A DNA stretch of 64,000 bases from Solirubrobacter phytolaccae (GCF_027587195.1 NZ_JAPDDP010000007.1:62001-126000); one strand, 5' to 3'; shown: positions 1 to 8,554, counted from the stretch's first letter. Notes: generated from the letters alone by a model not told the origin. Program-made: numbers and translations.

Positions 1-624
1 TACGCCCGTTCGGCGGCGGCGTCGGCCTACTCGATGCTGATGTACGTCGAAAGGAAGGCCGGTGGGGTCGACGCGCTGCGGCGAGCCTTGGCCAGTCCGG
101 AGAGCAACGCGCTCGCTGAATGCGCCGTCCGTCACGCCGGCGTGTTCATGGCGGCCATGCGTCGGGCGGACTACGACGAGCACACCCGCGCGGTGCTCGC
201 CGAGGAGTGCCGGCGGCTGTTTCGCGCGTACGCGTTCGGTGACGCACCGCCCCCGGAGCTGCGTGGGGCAGCGGTGGCGGAGTGGAACGCGGCGACGCGC
301 AAGCCCGGAACCTTTGCGTACCGTCAGCCGGTGCGCTACCCGCGCAGCGACTCGCTCGCCGCACAGGCGTTCTTCATGCTCGCGCAGTCCGGGTGCCGGG
401 ACGAGAACACCGACGCGGCGTACCGGTTGGACTGCGAGACGCGCCCGCGGACGGCGCGCAGCCAAGCGACGATGTCCCTGGTGGAAGGGACGCAGGCGAA
501 CCTTCTCGGCGATGAGGCGACTGCACGACGGCACGACTCGAAGGTCCTGATCGCGCTGCAGTCCTTTCCGCTTCCTCGTCATCTCGCGGTGATCACGGCA
601 CAGGGTTGGGTCAGGGCGGCGTGA
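1..624 (+). CDS. Hypothetical protein, 5' partial
   Basis: The reading frame is open from the first base, so the gene probably starts upstream of the window; the first internal ATG is at 34. The visible part is about 207 residues, rich in Ala and Arg, with predicted helices and no membrane segment or motif I recognise. Three cysteines are spread without a metal-binding spacing. Its stop (622-624) overlaps the ATG of the next gene by one base, so the two are probably translationally coupled. I cannot assign a family. Confidence is in the gene being real, not in a function. Confidence 0.6.
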   Translation, partial: YARSAAASAYSMLMYVERKAGGVDALRRALASPESNALAECAVRHAGVFMAAMRRADYDEHTRAVLAEECRRLFRAYAFGDAPPPELRGAAVAEWNAATRKPGTFAYRQPVRYPRSDSLAAQAFFMLAQSGCRDENTDAAYRLDCETRPRTARSQATMSLVEGTQANLLGDEATARRHDSKVLIALQSFPLPRHLAVITAQGWVRAA

Positions 625-1100
625 TGTTCCATCCGGATCTCGCGGCGGCGGTGCCACCGGAGCGAAGTCGTGACCGTCCGCCGTCTGACATCGAACCGCG
701 CCGCGATCGGAGGCGTGTGCGGTCTTGGTTGCGCCGACCCTCCGTGCGGCTGGTCGTGAGCGCCGTCGCGTTCGCCGGCGTCACGTGGGCGAGTGTGAAA
801 GCGGGTGTCCCGGTGGACAAGGACGGCACCGAGAAGCTCCCGGGTGCCGCGCTCAATTGGGTACCGCTCTTTCACGTCCAGCGCGCAGGTGCGCTCCTAG
901 GCGCCGTCGGGTTGGTCGGCTTTGTGTTCTGGCACACCTCACATGAGCGTCTGCCGCTCAAGGTGGGACCGATCGAGTTCGCCAAAGAGGCCGTGGGTGT
1001 GACCGCGGACGCGATCGAGAAGCTCAATCGGCGGATCGACCAGCTCGAGGAAGCGCTCGGCATCCGGTCACCCAGCGAACGTGGCAACGACGAGTCATAG
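624..1100 (+). CDS. Small membrane protein of unknown function
   Basis: The start is taken as ATG 624, overlapping the previous stop (TGATG); in-frame TTG 606 and GTG 621 are alternatives. The roughly 158-residue product has an Arg-rich N-terminal tail of about 35 residues, a hydrophobic segment around residues 40-60, a second around 85-105 (GALLGAVGLVGFVFW), and a C-terminal amphipathic helix (about 125-150, KLNRRIDQLEEALG) that looks like a short coiled coil. This suggests a two-pass inner-membrane protein with a cytoplasmic coiled-coil tail. It lies in one operon with the genes on either side. No family recognised. Confidence 0.6.
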   Translation: MFHPDLAAAVPPERSRDRPPSDIEPRRDRRRVRSWLRRPSVRLVVSAVAFAGVTWASVKAGVPVDKDGTEKLPGAALNWVPLFHVQRAGALLGAVGLVGFVFWHTSHERLPLKVGPIEFAKEAVGVTADAIEKLNRRIDQLEEALGIRSPSERGNDES

Positions 1101-1111
1101 GTCGGATCGAC

Positions 1112-1468
1112 ATGAACATCGAGACATACGGGAATCAGGTCGTCCTCGAGGTACTCGGCGACAACGAGTTCGAGTCGCCCGGTCGTGGCCGAGTGGTGTC
1201 GACCGGCGACCCGGCCTCGCGACTGCGCGAGGGGGACATCGTCGCATTCCAGCGGCCCGTGATCACCGAGGTCGCGCTCGATCACCGCAGGCTCGTCGTC
1301 CTCGACGAGGCGGACATCTCGTTCGCGCCGGACGCCCGAGGTCCGGAGATGCCAGTGAGCAAGCACATTCGCCAGGGCGAGGATCTCGACAACCTGCGCC
1401 GGCAGGCCGAGGTGCTCCGGGCGGGTGTCGAAGCCGACATAGACAAGTTGCGGCGGCTGGCCGGCTGA
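1112..1468 (+). CDS. GroES-like (Cpn10-fold) small protein with coiled-coil tail
   Basis: This 118-residue protein follows the previous gene by 11 bp. Residues about 8-70 match the pattern of the chaperonin-10 barrel: a Gly-rich GRGRVVSTGD turn, then REGDIVAF, then a TEV segment and LVVLDEADI, in the order and spacing of the GroES beta-strands. The usual mobile loop that binds GroEL is missing or much shortened, and residues about 85-116 form a charged helix not found in GroES. A true co-chaperonin role is therefore doubtful; a borrowed fold in an accessory operon fits better. The family assignment is my reading of the pattern and is unverified. Confidence 0.55.
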   Translation: MNIETYGNQVVLEVLGDNEFESPGRGRVVSTGDPASRLREGDIVAFQRPVITEVALDHRRLVVLDEADISFAPDARGPEMPVSKHIRQGEDLDNLRRQAEVLRAGVEADIDKLRRLAG

Positions 1469-1502
1469 GGCGTCCGCGACGCCTCCTAACGTGCGCGGCG
1501 TG

Positions 1503-2753
1503 ATGCTGTTCGACGACATCGAGCGAGCGGGTCCGTTCGCCCCGCTCGCGGAGCGGATGCGCCCGCGATCCCTCGAGGAGGTCGTCGGGCAGCGCGAGGT
1601 GACCGATCCGCGCGGGACGCTGCGGCGCGCGCTGGCCGACGGCCAACCGCACTCGATGATCCTCTGGGGCCCGCCGGGCTGCGGGAAGACCACGATCGCG
1701 AAGGCGATCGCGAGCGAGAGCTCGGCGGCGTTCGAGTCGCTGAACGCGGTCACGGACGGCATCGGCGAGCTGCGCAAGATCGTCGCCCGCGCGACCGAGC
1801 GGCGTGCGATGGGGCAGCGGACGCTGCTGTTCATCGACGAGATCGCGCGCTGGTCAAAGTCCCAGCAGGACGCGCTGCTCCCGCACGTCGAGGACGGGAC
1901 GATCACGCTGATCGGCGCGACCACGGAGCATCCGGGGCACGAGATCGTGCGCGCGCTGCGGTCGCGGCTGAAGATCTATCCGCTCACGCCGCTGTCGGAC
2001 GAAGACCTGCGCGCGGTGATCACGCGGGCGCTGGCCGACCGTGAGCGCGGGCTGGCCGGCTCGTACACGCTCACCGAGGCGGCGGTCACGCGCCTGCTGC
2101 TGCACGCCGACGGCGACGCCCGCTCCACGCTCAACGCGCTGCAGGACGCCGCGACCACGCTGCCCGACGGTGGCGAGATCGACGAGTCACACCTCCTCGC
2201 GGCGCTGGGCGCGCGGCCCGGCACCTACAGCGCCAAGGACGAGTACTACGCGATCATCAGCGCGCTGATCAAGAGCATCCGCGGGTCGAGCACCGACGCG
2301 TCGCTGTACTGGCTGGCCCGGCTCAAGCACGGCGGGGCCGACCCGAAGGTGGTGGCGCGCCGCTTGATCGTCGCCGCCGGCGAGGAGATCGGCACCGCCG
2401 CGCCCGGCGCGCTCGCGGTGGCGAACTCGGCCTTCGACGCCGTGGAGCGCGTCGGCGCGCCGGAGTGCTGGATCCCGCTCGCCGCGGTCACGAGCTACCT
2501 GGCGCAGTCGCCGAAGAGCTGGGCGGCGTACCACGGGCTCAAGGCCGCCGAGGCGCTGATCGAGGCCTCGCCCGCCTACCCCGTCCCGCCGCACCTGCGC
2601 AACGCGAGCACCTCGGTGGACTCGGAGCTCGGTCACGGCAAGGGCTACGTCCACGCCTCCCAGCCGGGCGGCGAGCAGGTGTCGTTCATGCCCGACGCGC
2701 TACGCGGCACGCGGCTGTACCACCCGTCGGGCACCGGCCGCGACGTCGGCTGA
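1503..2753 (+). CDS. rarA: RarA/MgsA-type replication-associated AAA+ ATPase, divergent
   Basis: RarA-family clamp-loader-like ATPases act at stalled replication forks. The Walker A motif GPPGCGKTT lies near residue 53, and Walker B (LLFIDE) near 105. The C-terminal RarA-specific helical domain is present (GSSTDASLYWLARL, then PVPPHLRNA) and ends with the family's usual FMPDALRG/YHP tail. Length is normal. The box after Walker B, normally DE-HRFNK-QQD, reads DEIARWSKSQQD here, and the sensor-1 region, normally ATTENPSFE, reads ATTEHPGHE. This may be a diverged paralogue. ATG 1503 is chosen over GTG 1491/1500. The gene overlaps the convergent MFS gene by 54 bp. Confidence 0.85.
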   Translation: MLFDDIERAGPFAPLAERMRPRSLEEVVGQREVTDPRGTLRRALADGQPHSMILWGPPGCGKTTIAKAIASESSAAFESLNAVTDGIGELRKIVARATERRAMGQRTLLFIDEIARWSKSQQDALLPHVEDGTITLIGATTEHPGHEIVRALRSRLKIYPLTPLSDEDLRAVITRALADRERGLAGSYTLTEAAVTRLLLHADGDARSTLNALQDAATTLPDGGEIDESHLLAALGARPGTYSAKDEYYAIISALIKSIRGSSTDASLYWLARLKHGGADPKVVARRLIVAAGEEIGTAAPGALAVANSAFDAVERVGAPECWIPLAAVTSYLAQSPKSWAAYHGLKAAEALIEASPAYPVPPHLRNASTSVDSELGHGKGYVHASQPGGEQVSFMPDALRGTRLYHPSGTGRDVG

Positions 2754-3932
2754 GCGCGCGTCGCGCAGGGCGAGCACGCACAGGCTCGTCGTGGCGCCGG
2801 CGATGACGAGCCCGAGCACGATCCAGCCGGTCGCGCCGGCGGCGAGGATGAGCGGCAGCGCGGCCAGCGGGCCGAGCACGCGCGCGACGGACGAGGACAT
2901 GCCGTAGACGGCCTGGTACTGGCCCGGCGCCGTGGTCGGGATGCGGGTGAAGGCGAGGTGCCACATGCCCGCGCCGGCCGTGATCTCCCCCACGGTCAGC
3001 AGCGTGGTGCCGGCGAGCAGCGTGGCGGTGACCGCGCCGGTGGTCAGCGCGGCGGCGCCGATCAGGGCGCAGCCGGCGAGCAGCGTCGTGGCGCCGAGCG
3101 CGAGCGAGCCGGCGGCGCGCGTGTCGGACGAGACGCGCGCGGTCCAGCGCGTCTGGGTGCAGATCACCAGCAGCGCGTTGAGGCCGAGCGTGACCGGCGC
3201 CATCCAGTCGGGCGCGTCGAGGCGGTCCGTGATCCACAGCGGGAGCAGGACGGCGACGATCGGCATCGTCAGCAGCACGATCGAGGCGAGCCCGCAGATG
3301 CCGACGAAGCGGCGGTCGCGCAGCGCGATCAGACCAGGGCGCTGGCGCGGCGCGCCCTTGGTGCGCGCCGCGATCGGCAGGCGGGCGAGGATCGCGGTGC
3401 AGATCAGCGCGAGCCCGGCCGCGAACGCGAACGCGACCACGAACAGCGTGTCGCCGCCCGCGACCGCGGCGATCGTGCCGAGGACCGTTCCGAGGCCCAT
3501 GCCGGCGTTGATCAGCGTCTGCATCACCGCGCGGCCTCGCACGCGCGCGTGCGCGTCCACGTTGTCGGCGACGATCGCCTGGCGGATCGCGCCGAGCCCG
3601 GCCTGGGAGACCATGAACAGGCAGGCGCCGACGGCGTACAGCCACAGCCCGTGGGCGACCGCGTAGGTGGCGAACGCGGCGACCACGAGCGTGCTCAGGG
3701 CGACCGCCGCGACCTTCAGGCCGATCACGTCGGCGAGGATCCCGATCGGCACGACGAGCGCGAGGGCCAGGAGTGTGGCCACGGTCAGCACGACGCCGAT
3801 CGCGGCGGGCGCGAGCCCGACATGCACGCTGAAGTACAGGACCGCGGCCGAGAGCCCGACGCCCTCGATCGTCGAGCCGAGCCCCTGCGCGAAGTACACG
3901 CGCCGCAGGATGGTTCGTTGGTTGCTCTGCAC
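2700..3932 (-). CDS. MFS transporter
   Basis: About 410 residues with roughly 12 hydrophobic segments. It has a major facilitator layout, with a short cytoplasmic loop after TM2 (ADVIGLKV) and a longer central loop near residue 200. The frame runs upstream past 3932, but the divergent LysR gene starts there, so GTG 3932 is preferred. It is preceded on the minus strand by TTGAAC, a 17-bp spacer and a weak CACGAT -10 element, six bases before the start. Drug or metabolite efflux is the usual role of such LysR-linked transporters, but no substrate can be read from the sequence. It overlaps rarA tail to tail. Confidence 0.85.
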   Translation of the reverse strand: MQSNQRTILRRVYFAQGLGSTIEGVGLSAAVLYFSVHVGLAPAAIGVVLTVATLLALALVVPIGILADVIGLKVAAVALSTLVVAAFATYAVAHGLWLYAVGACLFMVSQAGLGAIRQAIVADNVDAHARVRGRAVMQTLINAGMGLGTVLGTIAAVAGGDTLFVVAFAFAAGLALICTAILARLPIAARTKGAPRQRPGLIALRDRRFVGICGLASIVLLTMPIVAVLLPLWITDRLDAPDWMAPVTLGLNALLVICTQTRWTARVSSDTRAAGSLALGATTLLAGCALIGAAALTTGAVTATLLAGTTLLTVGEITAGAGMWHLAFTRIPTTAPGQYQAVYGMSSSVARVLGPLAALPLILAAGATGWIVLGLVIAGATTSLCVLALRDARSADVAAGARRVVQPRAA

Positions 3933-3978
3933 ACCTCCATCGTGGGCGCGGTTAGCGTGAAGTTCAAGCAAAGGTATC

Positions 3979-4007
3979 TGGACGACTCTTAAGCAGGGGC
4001 GTACAGT
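3979..4007 (+). promoter_or_regulatory. Promoter of the LysR gene, leaderless
   Basis: TGGACG (3979-3984) and TACAGT (4002-4007) are separated by 17 bp. The -10 element ends seven bases before GTG 4015, so transcription should begin at the start codon. A TGAAGTTCA dyad at 3958-3966 just upstream is a possible LysR contact site shared with the divergent MFS gene. Confidence 0.5.
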
Positions 4008-4014
4008 GCAAGTC

Positions 4015-4923
4015 GTGCTCGATCCTCGCCGGTTGCAAGCCCTGCACGCGGTCGCCACCACCGGGTCGGTGAAGGAAGCGGCGGCGGCGCTCGGCTATTC
4101 GTCCTCGGCGATCAGCCAGCAGATCTCCGCGCTGGAGCGGGAGACGAGCTCCGTGCTGCTCGAGCCGGCCGGCCGCGGCGTGCGGCCGACGCCCGCCGGC
4201 GAGCTGCTCTCACAGCACGCCGAGCGGATCTTCGAGCAGCTCGCCCAGGCGGAGTCCGAGCTGATCGCGCTCAACGCCGGCCAGCTCGGCAGCCTCCGGC
4301 TGGCCTCCTTCGCGTCCGCGGGCGCGGCGCTCGTCCCGCCCGCGCTGGCGCAGGTGCGCGCCGAGCTGCCCGCGCTGGAGGTCACGCTGCGCAACGCGGA
4401 CCCCGAGGACGCGCTCGCGTTGCTGCGCCGCGGGCTCGTCGACGTCGCGCTGATCGAGCTGCACGGGCCGCCGGACGAGCACGAGGACGGCCTCGCCTAC
4501 CACTTCCTGCTGCCCGACCCATACCGCTTGCTGCTCCCCAAAGGCCATCGGCTCGCCACGCGGGACGTCGTGCGGCTCGCGGACGCGCGCGAGGAGACCT
4601 GGGTCGACCTGCGGCTGCACAAGGGCTGCTGCCGCGTCGAGGCGCACGCGGCGTTCGAGCGGGCCGGGTTCACGCCGCACTGGGTCGCCGAGGCCGACGA
4701 CTACTCACCGGCGCAGGGCTTCGTCGCCGCCGGCCTGGGCCTCGCGCTGCTTCCGTCGCTCGCGCTCGGCGTCCTGCGCGCGGACGTCGTCGTGCGCCCG
4801 CTCACGCCCGACAACGAGCCGCGCCGCGACGTCTACGCCGTCACGCGCTCAGCGCTGACCGGGACCACCGCCGTGCAGTCCATCCTCGCCGCGCTCACGG
4901 CCTCCGCGCAGCGAGTCCACTGA
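4015..4923 (+). CDS. LysR-family transcriptional regulator
   Basis: The N-terminal winged HTH covers about residues 5-60 (GSVKEAAAALGYSSSAISQQ is the recognition helix region) and the substrate-binding domain covers about 85-295. The length of 302 residues is typical. GTG 4015 is preferred over GTG 4006 because the -10 hexamer covers the latter and because the family usually begins two or three residues before the first helix. It is divergent from the MFS gene, the classic arrangement for a LysR regulator controlling its neighbour. The effector is unknown. The 3' end overlaps the convergent TetR gene by 29 bp. Confidence 0.9.
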   Translation: MLDPRRLQALHAVATTGSVKEAAAALGYSSSAISQQISALERETSSVLLEPAGRGVRPTPAGELLSQHAERIFEQLAQAESELIALNAGQLGSLRLASFASAGAALVPPALAQVRAELPALEVTLRNADPEDALALLRRGLVDVALIELHGPPDEHEDGLAYHFLLPDPYRLLLPKGHRLATRDVVRLADAREETWVDLRLHKGCCRVEAHAAFERAGFTPHWVAEADDYSPAQGFVAAGLGLALLPSLALGVLRADVVVRPLTPDNEPRRDVYAVTRSALTGTTAVQSILAALTASAQRVH

Positions 4924-5467
4924 GCAGCAGGTCGATGTGGCGGCCCGCGCGCCGGTCCCAGTCGTCCACGGCGGGGAGCGGGCGTGAGAGCAGCGAGGCG
5001 CTGACGATCAGGTCCTCAGGGGTGAGGTCGGCGCGGAGGTCGCCCGCCGCCTGACCCCGGTCGAGCAGACCCTGGAGGTGGACGCGCACCTCGGCCTGCA
5101 GCGCGCGGATGGCGGGGTCGAACCGCACCGGGCCGCCGTGCAGCGGGAGGACGAAGCGGTCGCGGTCGCGCAGGGTGGCGGCGAGGAACGCGCGGACCCC
5201 GTCGAGCGCCGGGCCGGAGTGGGCGGCGGCCGCACGCGCGTTGGCGAGCGCCAGCTCGAACGACCGGTGCACCAGCGCGTGCAGCAGGTCCTCGCGGGTG
5301 GCGAAGTGCCGGTAGACGGTCCCGATGCCCACGCCGGCGTGGCCGGCGATGTCGGCCATCGGCACCTTCTCGCCCTCGCGCCGGACCAGCTCGGTCGCGG
5401 CGTCGAGCACCCGCTCGCGGTTGGCGGCGGCGTCCTTGCGTGGCTGGCGTGCGGCGCCCGGTGGCAC
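4895..5467 (-). CDS. TetR-family transcriptional regulator
   Basis: Residues about 15-60 form the TetR HTH (RERVLDAATELV, then GVGIGTVYRHFATREDLL), followed by an all-helical ligand domain; total about 190 residues. The frame is open to 5650, but GTG 5467 is the first start compatible with the divergent cupin gene and gives a normal short N-terminus (PPGAARQPRKDAAANRER). A 6-bp-arm dyad at 5505-5525 lies between the two genes. It probably represses the cupin gene and itself. Confidence 0.88.
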   Translation of the reverse strand: MPPGAARQPRKDAAANRERVLDAATELVRREGEKVPMADIAGHAGVGIGTVYRHFATREDLLHALVHRSFELALANARAAAAHSGPALDGVRAFLAATLRDRDRFVLPLHGGPVRFDPAIRALQAEVRVHLQGLLDRGQAAGDLRADLTPEDLIVSASLLSRPLPAVDDWDRRAGRHIDLLLSGLAARRP

Positions 5468-5504
5468 GTCGGCGATTCTCGCAGCGACCCTAAACGGATG
5501 GTAT

Positions 5505-5525
5505 CGTCCGGAACGGAAGCGGACG
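5505..5525. promoter_or_regulatory. Probable TetR operator
   Basis: CGTCCG (5505-5510) and CGGACG (5520-5525) form a perfect inverted repeat with a nine-base spacer. It lies in the divergent region between the TetR gene (start 5467) and the cupin gene (start 5556), where a repressor of both would bind. An overlapping CGGA...TCCG dyad lies just to the left. Confidence 0.5.
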
Positions 5526-5555
5526 AAATCATCCGCAATACGACCGAGGACCTGC

Positions 5556-6074
5556 ATGAGCGCCCTGCCTGACGACGATCCGACGCGCGGCCTGGCGGTC
5601 GCCCGTCCCGACGACCCCGACCTGCTGCACCTTGCCGTGGTCGGCGACACCTACACCGTGCTGTTGAGCGGCGAGCAGACCGCGGGGCGCTTCGCGCTGA
5701 TCGACATGCTGATCCCCGTCGGCGCCGGGCCGCCGCCGCACCGGCACGACTTCGAGGAGTGCTTCCACGTGCTGGAGGGCGCGGTCGAGGTCACGCTCCG
5801 CGACGGCCCGCCGGTGCGCCTCGAGGCCGGCGGGACCGTGAACATCCCGGCCAACGCGCCGCACGCGTTCCGCAACGGCGGCGACGTCCCGGCGCGGATG
5901 CTGTGCACCGCGGTCCCGGCCGGGCTCGAGCGGTTCTTCGCGGAGTTCGGCGATCGCGTGGACTCACGCACGTCACCGGCGCCCGAGCTCACCGACGAGG
6001 AGCGCCAGGCACGGCTGCGGCGCGCGATCGAGCGGGCGCCCGACTACGGCATGGAGCTGTTGCCGCCGTCCTAG
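5556..6074 (+). CDS. Cupin-domain protein
   Basis: The 172-residue product has a single cupin barrel. Motif 1 is PPPHRHDFEECFHVLEG, with the two His and Glu of the metal site, and motif 2 is NIPANAPHAFRN with the third His. A helical C-terminal tail follows (about 130-172). The start ATG 5556 has GAGGA six bases upstream; the longer frame from 5325 is an artefact of the opposite strand. It may be a small dioxygenase or a sugar- or ligand-binding cupin; the substrate cannot be inferred. It is divergent from TetR and overlaps the convergent MarR gene by 4 bp. Confidence 0.88.
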   Translation: MSALPDDDPTRGLAVARPDDPDLLHLAVVGDTYTVLLSGEQTAGRFALIDMLIPVGAGPPPHRHDFEECFHVLEGAVEVTLRDGPPVRLEAGGTVNIPANAPHAFRNGGDVPARMLCTAVPAGLERFFAEFGDRVDSRTSPAPELTDEERQARLRRAIERAPDYGMELLPPS

Positions 6075-6568
6075 GTCCGTTTGCGCCGACGCGGAGCGGC
6101 CGACCGCGGCGGCGTCGCGCGCATGTGGTCGCGCACCGGCGTCAGCAGGCCGGCGAGCGTCTGCACGTCGTCGGCGGAGAGCGGCTCGAACAGCAGGCCC
6201 TTGACGATCTCGATGTGGCCGGGGAACACCTGCGTCAGCCGTTCGCGGCCGGCGTCGGTGATCGTGACCATCGTGCCGCGCTCGTCGTCCGGGTCGGGGG
6301 CGCGCGTGATCAGGCCCGACTTCTCGAGCAGGCCGGCTTGGTAGGTCAGCGCGCTGCGGCTGTAGACGACGCCGTCGGCCAGGTCGGTCATGCGCCGGCT
6401 GCCCGTCGGCGCGTCCCCGAGCGTGGCCAGCAGCTGGAACTGCACGTAGCTGAGGTCGCCCGCTTCGCGCAGCTGCTGCTCGACCGCGTGGCGCAGCAGG
6501 CTCGTCACCTCGATCAGCGCGAAGTAGGCGCCGAGCTGGGCGGGGTCGAGGGACGGCGAGTCGGCCAT
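6071..6568 (-). CDS. MarR-family regulator
   Basis: 165 residues with a MarR winged HTH at about 40-110. It contains the DSR-like wing DDERGTMVTITDAGRERL, which is the family hallmark, and dimerisation helices at both ends. It is divergent from the oxidoreductase gene at 6670, with two near-identical palindromes between them. MarR proteins usually repress adjacent redox or detoxification genes and release DNA on binding a phenolic or oxidised ligand; that role is inferred here from context. The C-terminus ends in a basic tail (RRRKRT). Confidence 0.92.
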   Translation of the reverse strand: MADSPSLDPAQLGAYFALIEVTSLLRHAVEQQLREAGDLSYVQFQLLATLGDAPTGSRRMTDLADGVVYSRSALTYQAGLLEKSGLITRAPDPDDERGTMVTITDAGRERLTQVFPGHIEIVKGLLFEPLSADDVQTLAGLLTPVRDHMRATPPRSAAPRRRKRT

Positions 6569-6584
6569 GACGAGAAGTGTACTT

Positions 6585-6638
6585 GCTTCAAATTTGAAGC
6601 AGTGCTACCTTGACCGAAAGATGCTTCGAATTTGAAGC
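6585..6638. promoter_or_regulatory. Tandem MarR operators
   Basis: GCTTCAAATTTGAAGC (6585-6600) is a perfect 16-bp palindrome. GCTTCGAATTTGAAGC (6623-6638) repeats it with one change. The centres are 38 bp apart, and both lie between the MarR start (6568) and the oxidoreductase start (6670). One site is placed to control each divergent promoter. Their AT-rich cores stand out from the surrounding GC-rich DNA. Confidence 0.8.
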
Positions 6639-6669
6639 ACATCGAAACTCCACCGAAATGAGGCTCCCC

Positions 6670-7611
6670 ATGAAGGCAGTGCGATTCCACGAGTACGGCG
6701 ACGCCGACGTCCTCCGTTACGAGGACGTCGAGACCCTTGTCCCCGGCGCCGGCGAGGTGCTGGTCCGCGTCGCGGCGACGGCGTTCAACCCGGTCGACGC
6801 GAACATCCGCGCCGGCTTCATGCAGGGCCCGATCCCGACGACGCTGCCGCACACGCCGGGCTACGACGTGTCGGGCACGGTCGAGGCGCTGGGTGACGGC
6901 GTCGACGCCGTGGCGGTCGGCGACGCGGTCGTCGGCTTCCTGCCGATGACGGCCGACGGCGCCTCCGCCGAGTACGTCGTCGCTCCCGCCGAGAGCCTGA
7001 CCGCGGCGCCCACGAGCCTGCCGCTGGCCGACGCGGCAGCGCTGCCGTCGGTGGCGCTCACCGCCGACCAGGCGCTGTTCGAGCTCGGCGAGCTGAAGGC
7101 CGGCCAGCGCGTGCTGATCACCGGCGCGGGCGGCGCGGTCGGCAGCTACGCGGTGCAGCTGGCCAAGCAGGCCGGCGTGCACGTGATCGCCACGGCCAGC
7201 CCCCGCAGCGCCGAGCGCGTCAAGGCGGCGGGCGCGGACGAGGTCATCGACCACACCACCAGCGCGCTGACCACGGCCGAGCCGATCGACGTCCTGCTCA
7301 ACCTCGCCCCGCTCGACCCCGAGGCGTTCGCCGCGCTGGTCCCGCTCGTCCGCGACGGCGGCGCCGTGGTCAGCACGACCGCGTGGATGCCGACGCCCGG
7401 CGACGAGTCCCGCGGCGTGCGCGCCTCCACCGTCTTCGTCCGCAGCGACGCCGAGCAGCTCGCGCGCCTGGTGGCGCTGGTCGACGGCGGCGAGCTGCGC
7501 GTCGAGGTCGCCGAGCGCGTGCCGCTGGCCGAGCTGCCGGCGCTCCACGCGCGGGCCGCGGCGGGCGAGCTGCCGGGCGGCAAGGTCATCGTCGTCCCGG
7601 CCGGGGCCTGA
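6670..7611 (+). CDS. NADP-dependent quinone/zinc-type oxidoreductase
   Basis: This 313-residue medium-chain dehydrogenase/reductase has an N-terminal GroES-like domain (about 1-120, with GYDVSGTVEALGDGV) and a Rossmann domain with ITGAGGAVGSYAVQLAK near residue 145. The catalytic and structural zinc cysteines of true alcohol dehydrogenases are absent, so it belongs to the quinone oxidoreductase branch, which reduces enones or quinones. ATG 6670 begins the conserved MKAVRFHEYG start; ATG 6658 is an alternative. It is four bases upstream of the hydrolase gene, so one mRNA is likely, under MarR control. Confidence 0.9.
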   Translation: MKAVRFHEYGDADVLRYEDVETLVPGAGEVLVRVAATAFNPVDANIRAGFMQGPIPTTLPHTPGYDVSGTVEALGDGVDAVAVGDAVVGFLPMTADGASAEYVVAPAESLTAAPTSLPLADAAALPSVALTADQALFELGELKAGQRVLITGAGGAVGSYAVQLAKQAGVHVIATASPRSAERVKAAGADEVIDHTTSALTTAEPIDVLLNLAPLDPEAFAALVPLVRDGGAVVSTTAWMPTPGDESRGVRASTVFVRSDAEQLARLVALVDGGELRVEVAERVPLAELPALHARAAAGELPGGKVIVVPAGA

Positions 7612-7615
7612 CGTC

Positions 7616-8554
7616 ATGGCTTTCACCCTCGATCCCGAAGTCGCCGCGGCCCTGGCCCCGATGGCCGGCTTCACCCCTCCGCCGGTCGGCGACATCGCCG
7701 CCCGCCGGACCGTGTGGGAGCCGATCATCGGCGCCGCCGGCACGGCCCAGCCGATCCCGGCCGACGTGACCACGAGCGAGCACTTCGCCACCGCCGCGGA
7801 CGGCACGCCGATCAAGCTGCGCTGGTACGTCAAGGACGGCGCGACGCCGGGACCGGCCGCGCTGTTCTTCCACGGTGGCGGCTACATCTTCGGGCACATC
7901 GACCTGTTCGACGGTCCCGTGTCCCGGTACGTGTCCGCCAGCGGCGTGCCGATGCTCTCGGTCGAGTACCGCCGCGCGCCCGAGCACCCGTTCCCGACGC
8001 CGCTCGAGGACGCGTACGCGGCGCTCCTGTGGCTGCACGAGCACGCCGCCGAGCTGGGCGTCGATCCCGACCGGATCGGCGTGATGGGCGACAGCGCCGG
8101 CGGCGGCCTGGCGGCGGCGCTGACGATCCTCACGCGCGAGCGCGGCGGCCCGATGCTCGCCCGGCAGCTCCTGCTGATGCCGATGCTCGACGACCGCACG
8201 CGGACCCCCGATCCGCAGATCGCGCCCTACGCGCTGTGGTCCTACGAAGACAGCGCGACCGCGTGGCCGGCCCTGCTCGGCGACGCGGCCGGCGGGCCCG
8301 ACGTCCCGGCCACGGCGGCGCCCGCCCGGCTCGAGGACGCGACCGGCCTGCCACCCGCGTACATCGAGGTCGGCCAGCTCGACGTCTTCCGCGACGAGGA
8401 CCTCGCCTACGCGACCAAGCTCAGCCGTGCCGGCGTGCCGGTCGAGTTCCACCTGCACCCCGGCGTCCCGCACGAGTTCGACTCGATCGCCTTCGACTCC
8501 GACGTCGCCCGGCGCGCGATCGCCGACCGCGTCCGGGTGCTCAAGTCGATCTAG
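7616..8554 (+). CDS. Alpha/beta hydrolase, hormone-sensitive lipase family
   Basis: 312 residues. The oxyanion-hole motif HGGG is at 86-89, the nucleophile elbow GDSAGG has Ser160, and the likely acid and base are Asp256 (GQLDVFRDE) and His286 (GVPHEF). These are the complete hallmarks of HSL-type (family IV) esterases, which cut short-chain esters. It follows the oxidoreductase by 4 bp, so the pair could act in sequence on one compound or be induced together by it. No signal peptide, so cytoplasmic. Confidence 0.92.
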   Translation: MAFTLDPEVAAALAPMAGFTPPPVGDIAARRTVWEPIIGAAGTAQPIPADVTTSEHFATAADGTPIKLRWYVKDGATPGPAALFFHGGGYIFGHIDLFDGPVSRYVSASGVPMLSVEYRRAPEHPFPTPLEDAYAALLWLHEHAAELGVDPDRIGVMGDSAGGGLAAALTILTRERGGPMLARQLLLMPMLDDRTRTPDPQIAPYALWSYEDSATAWPALLGDAAGGPDVPATAAPARLEDATGLPPAYIEVGQLDVFRDEDLAYATKLSRAGVPVEFHLHPGVPHEFDSIAFDSDVARRAIADRVRVLKSI

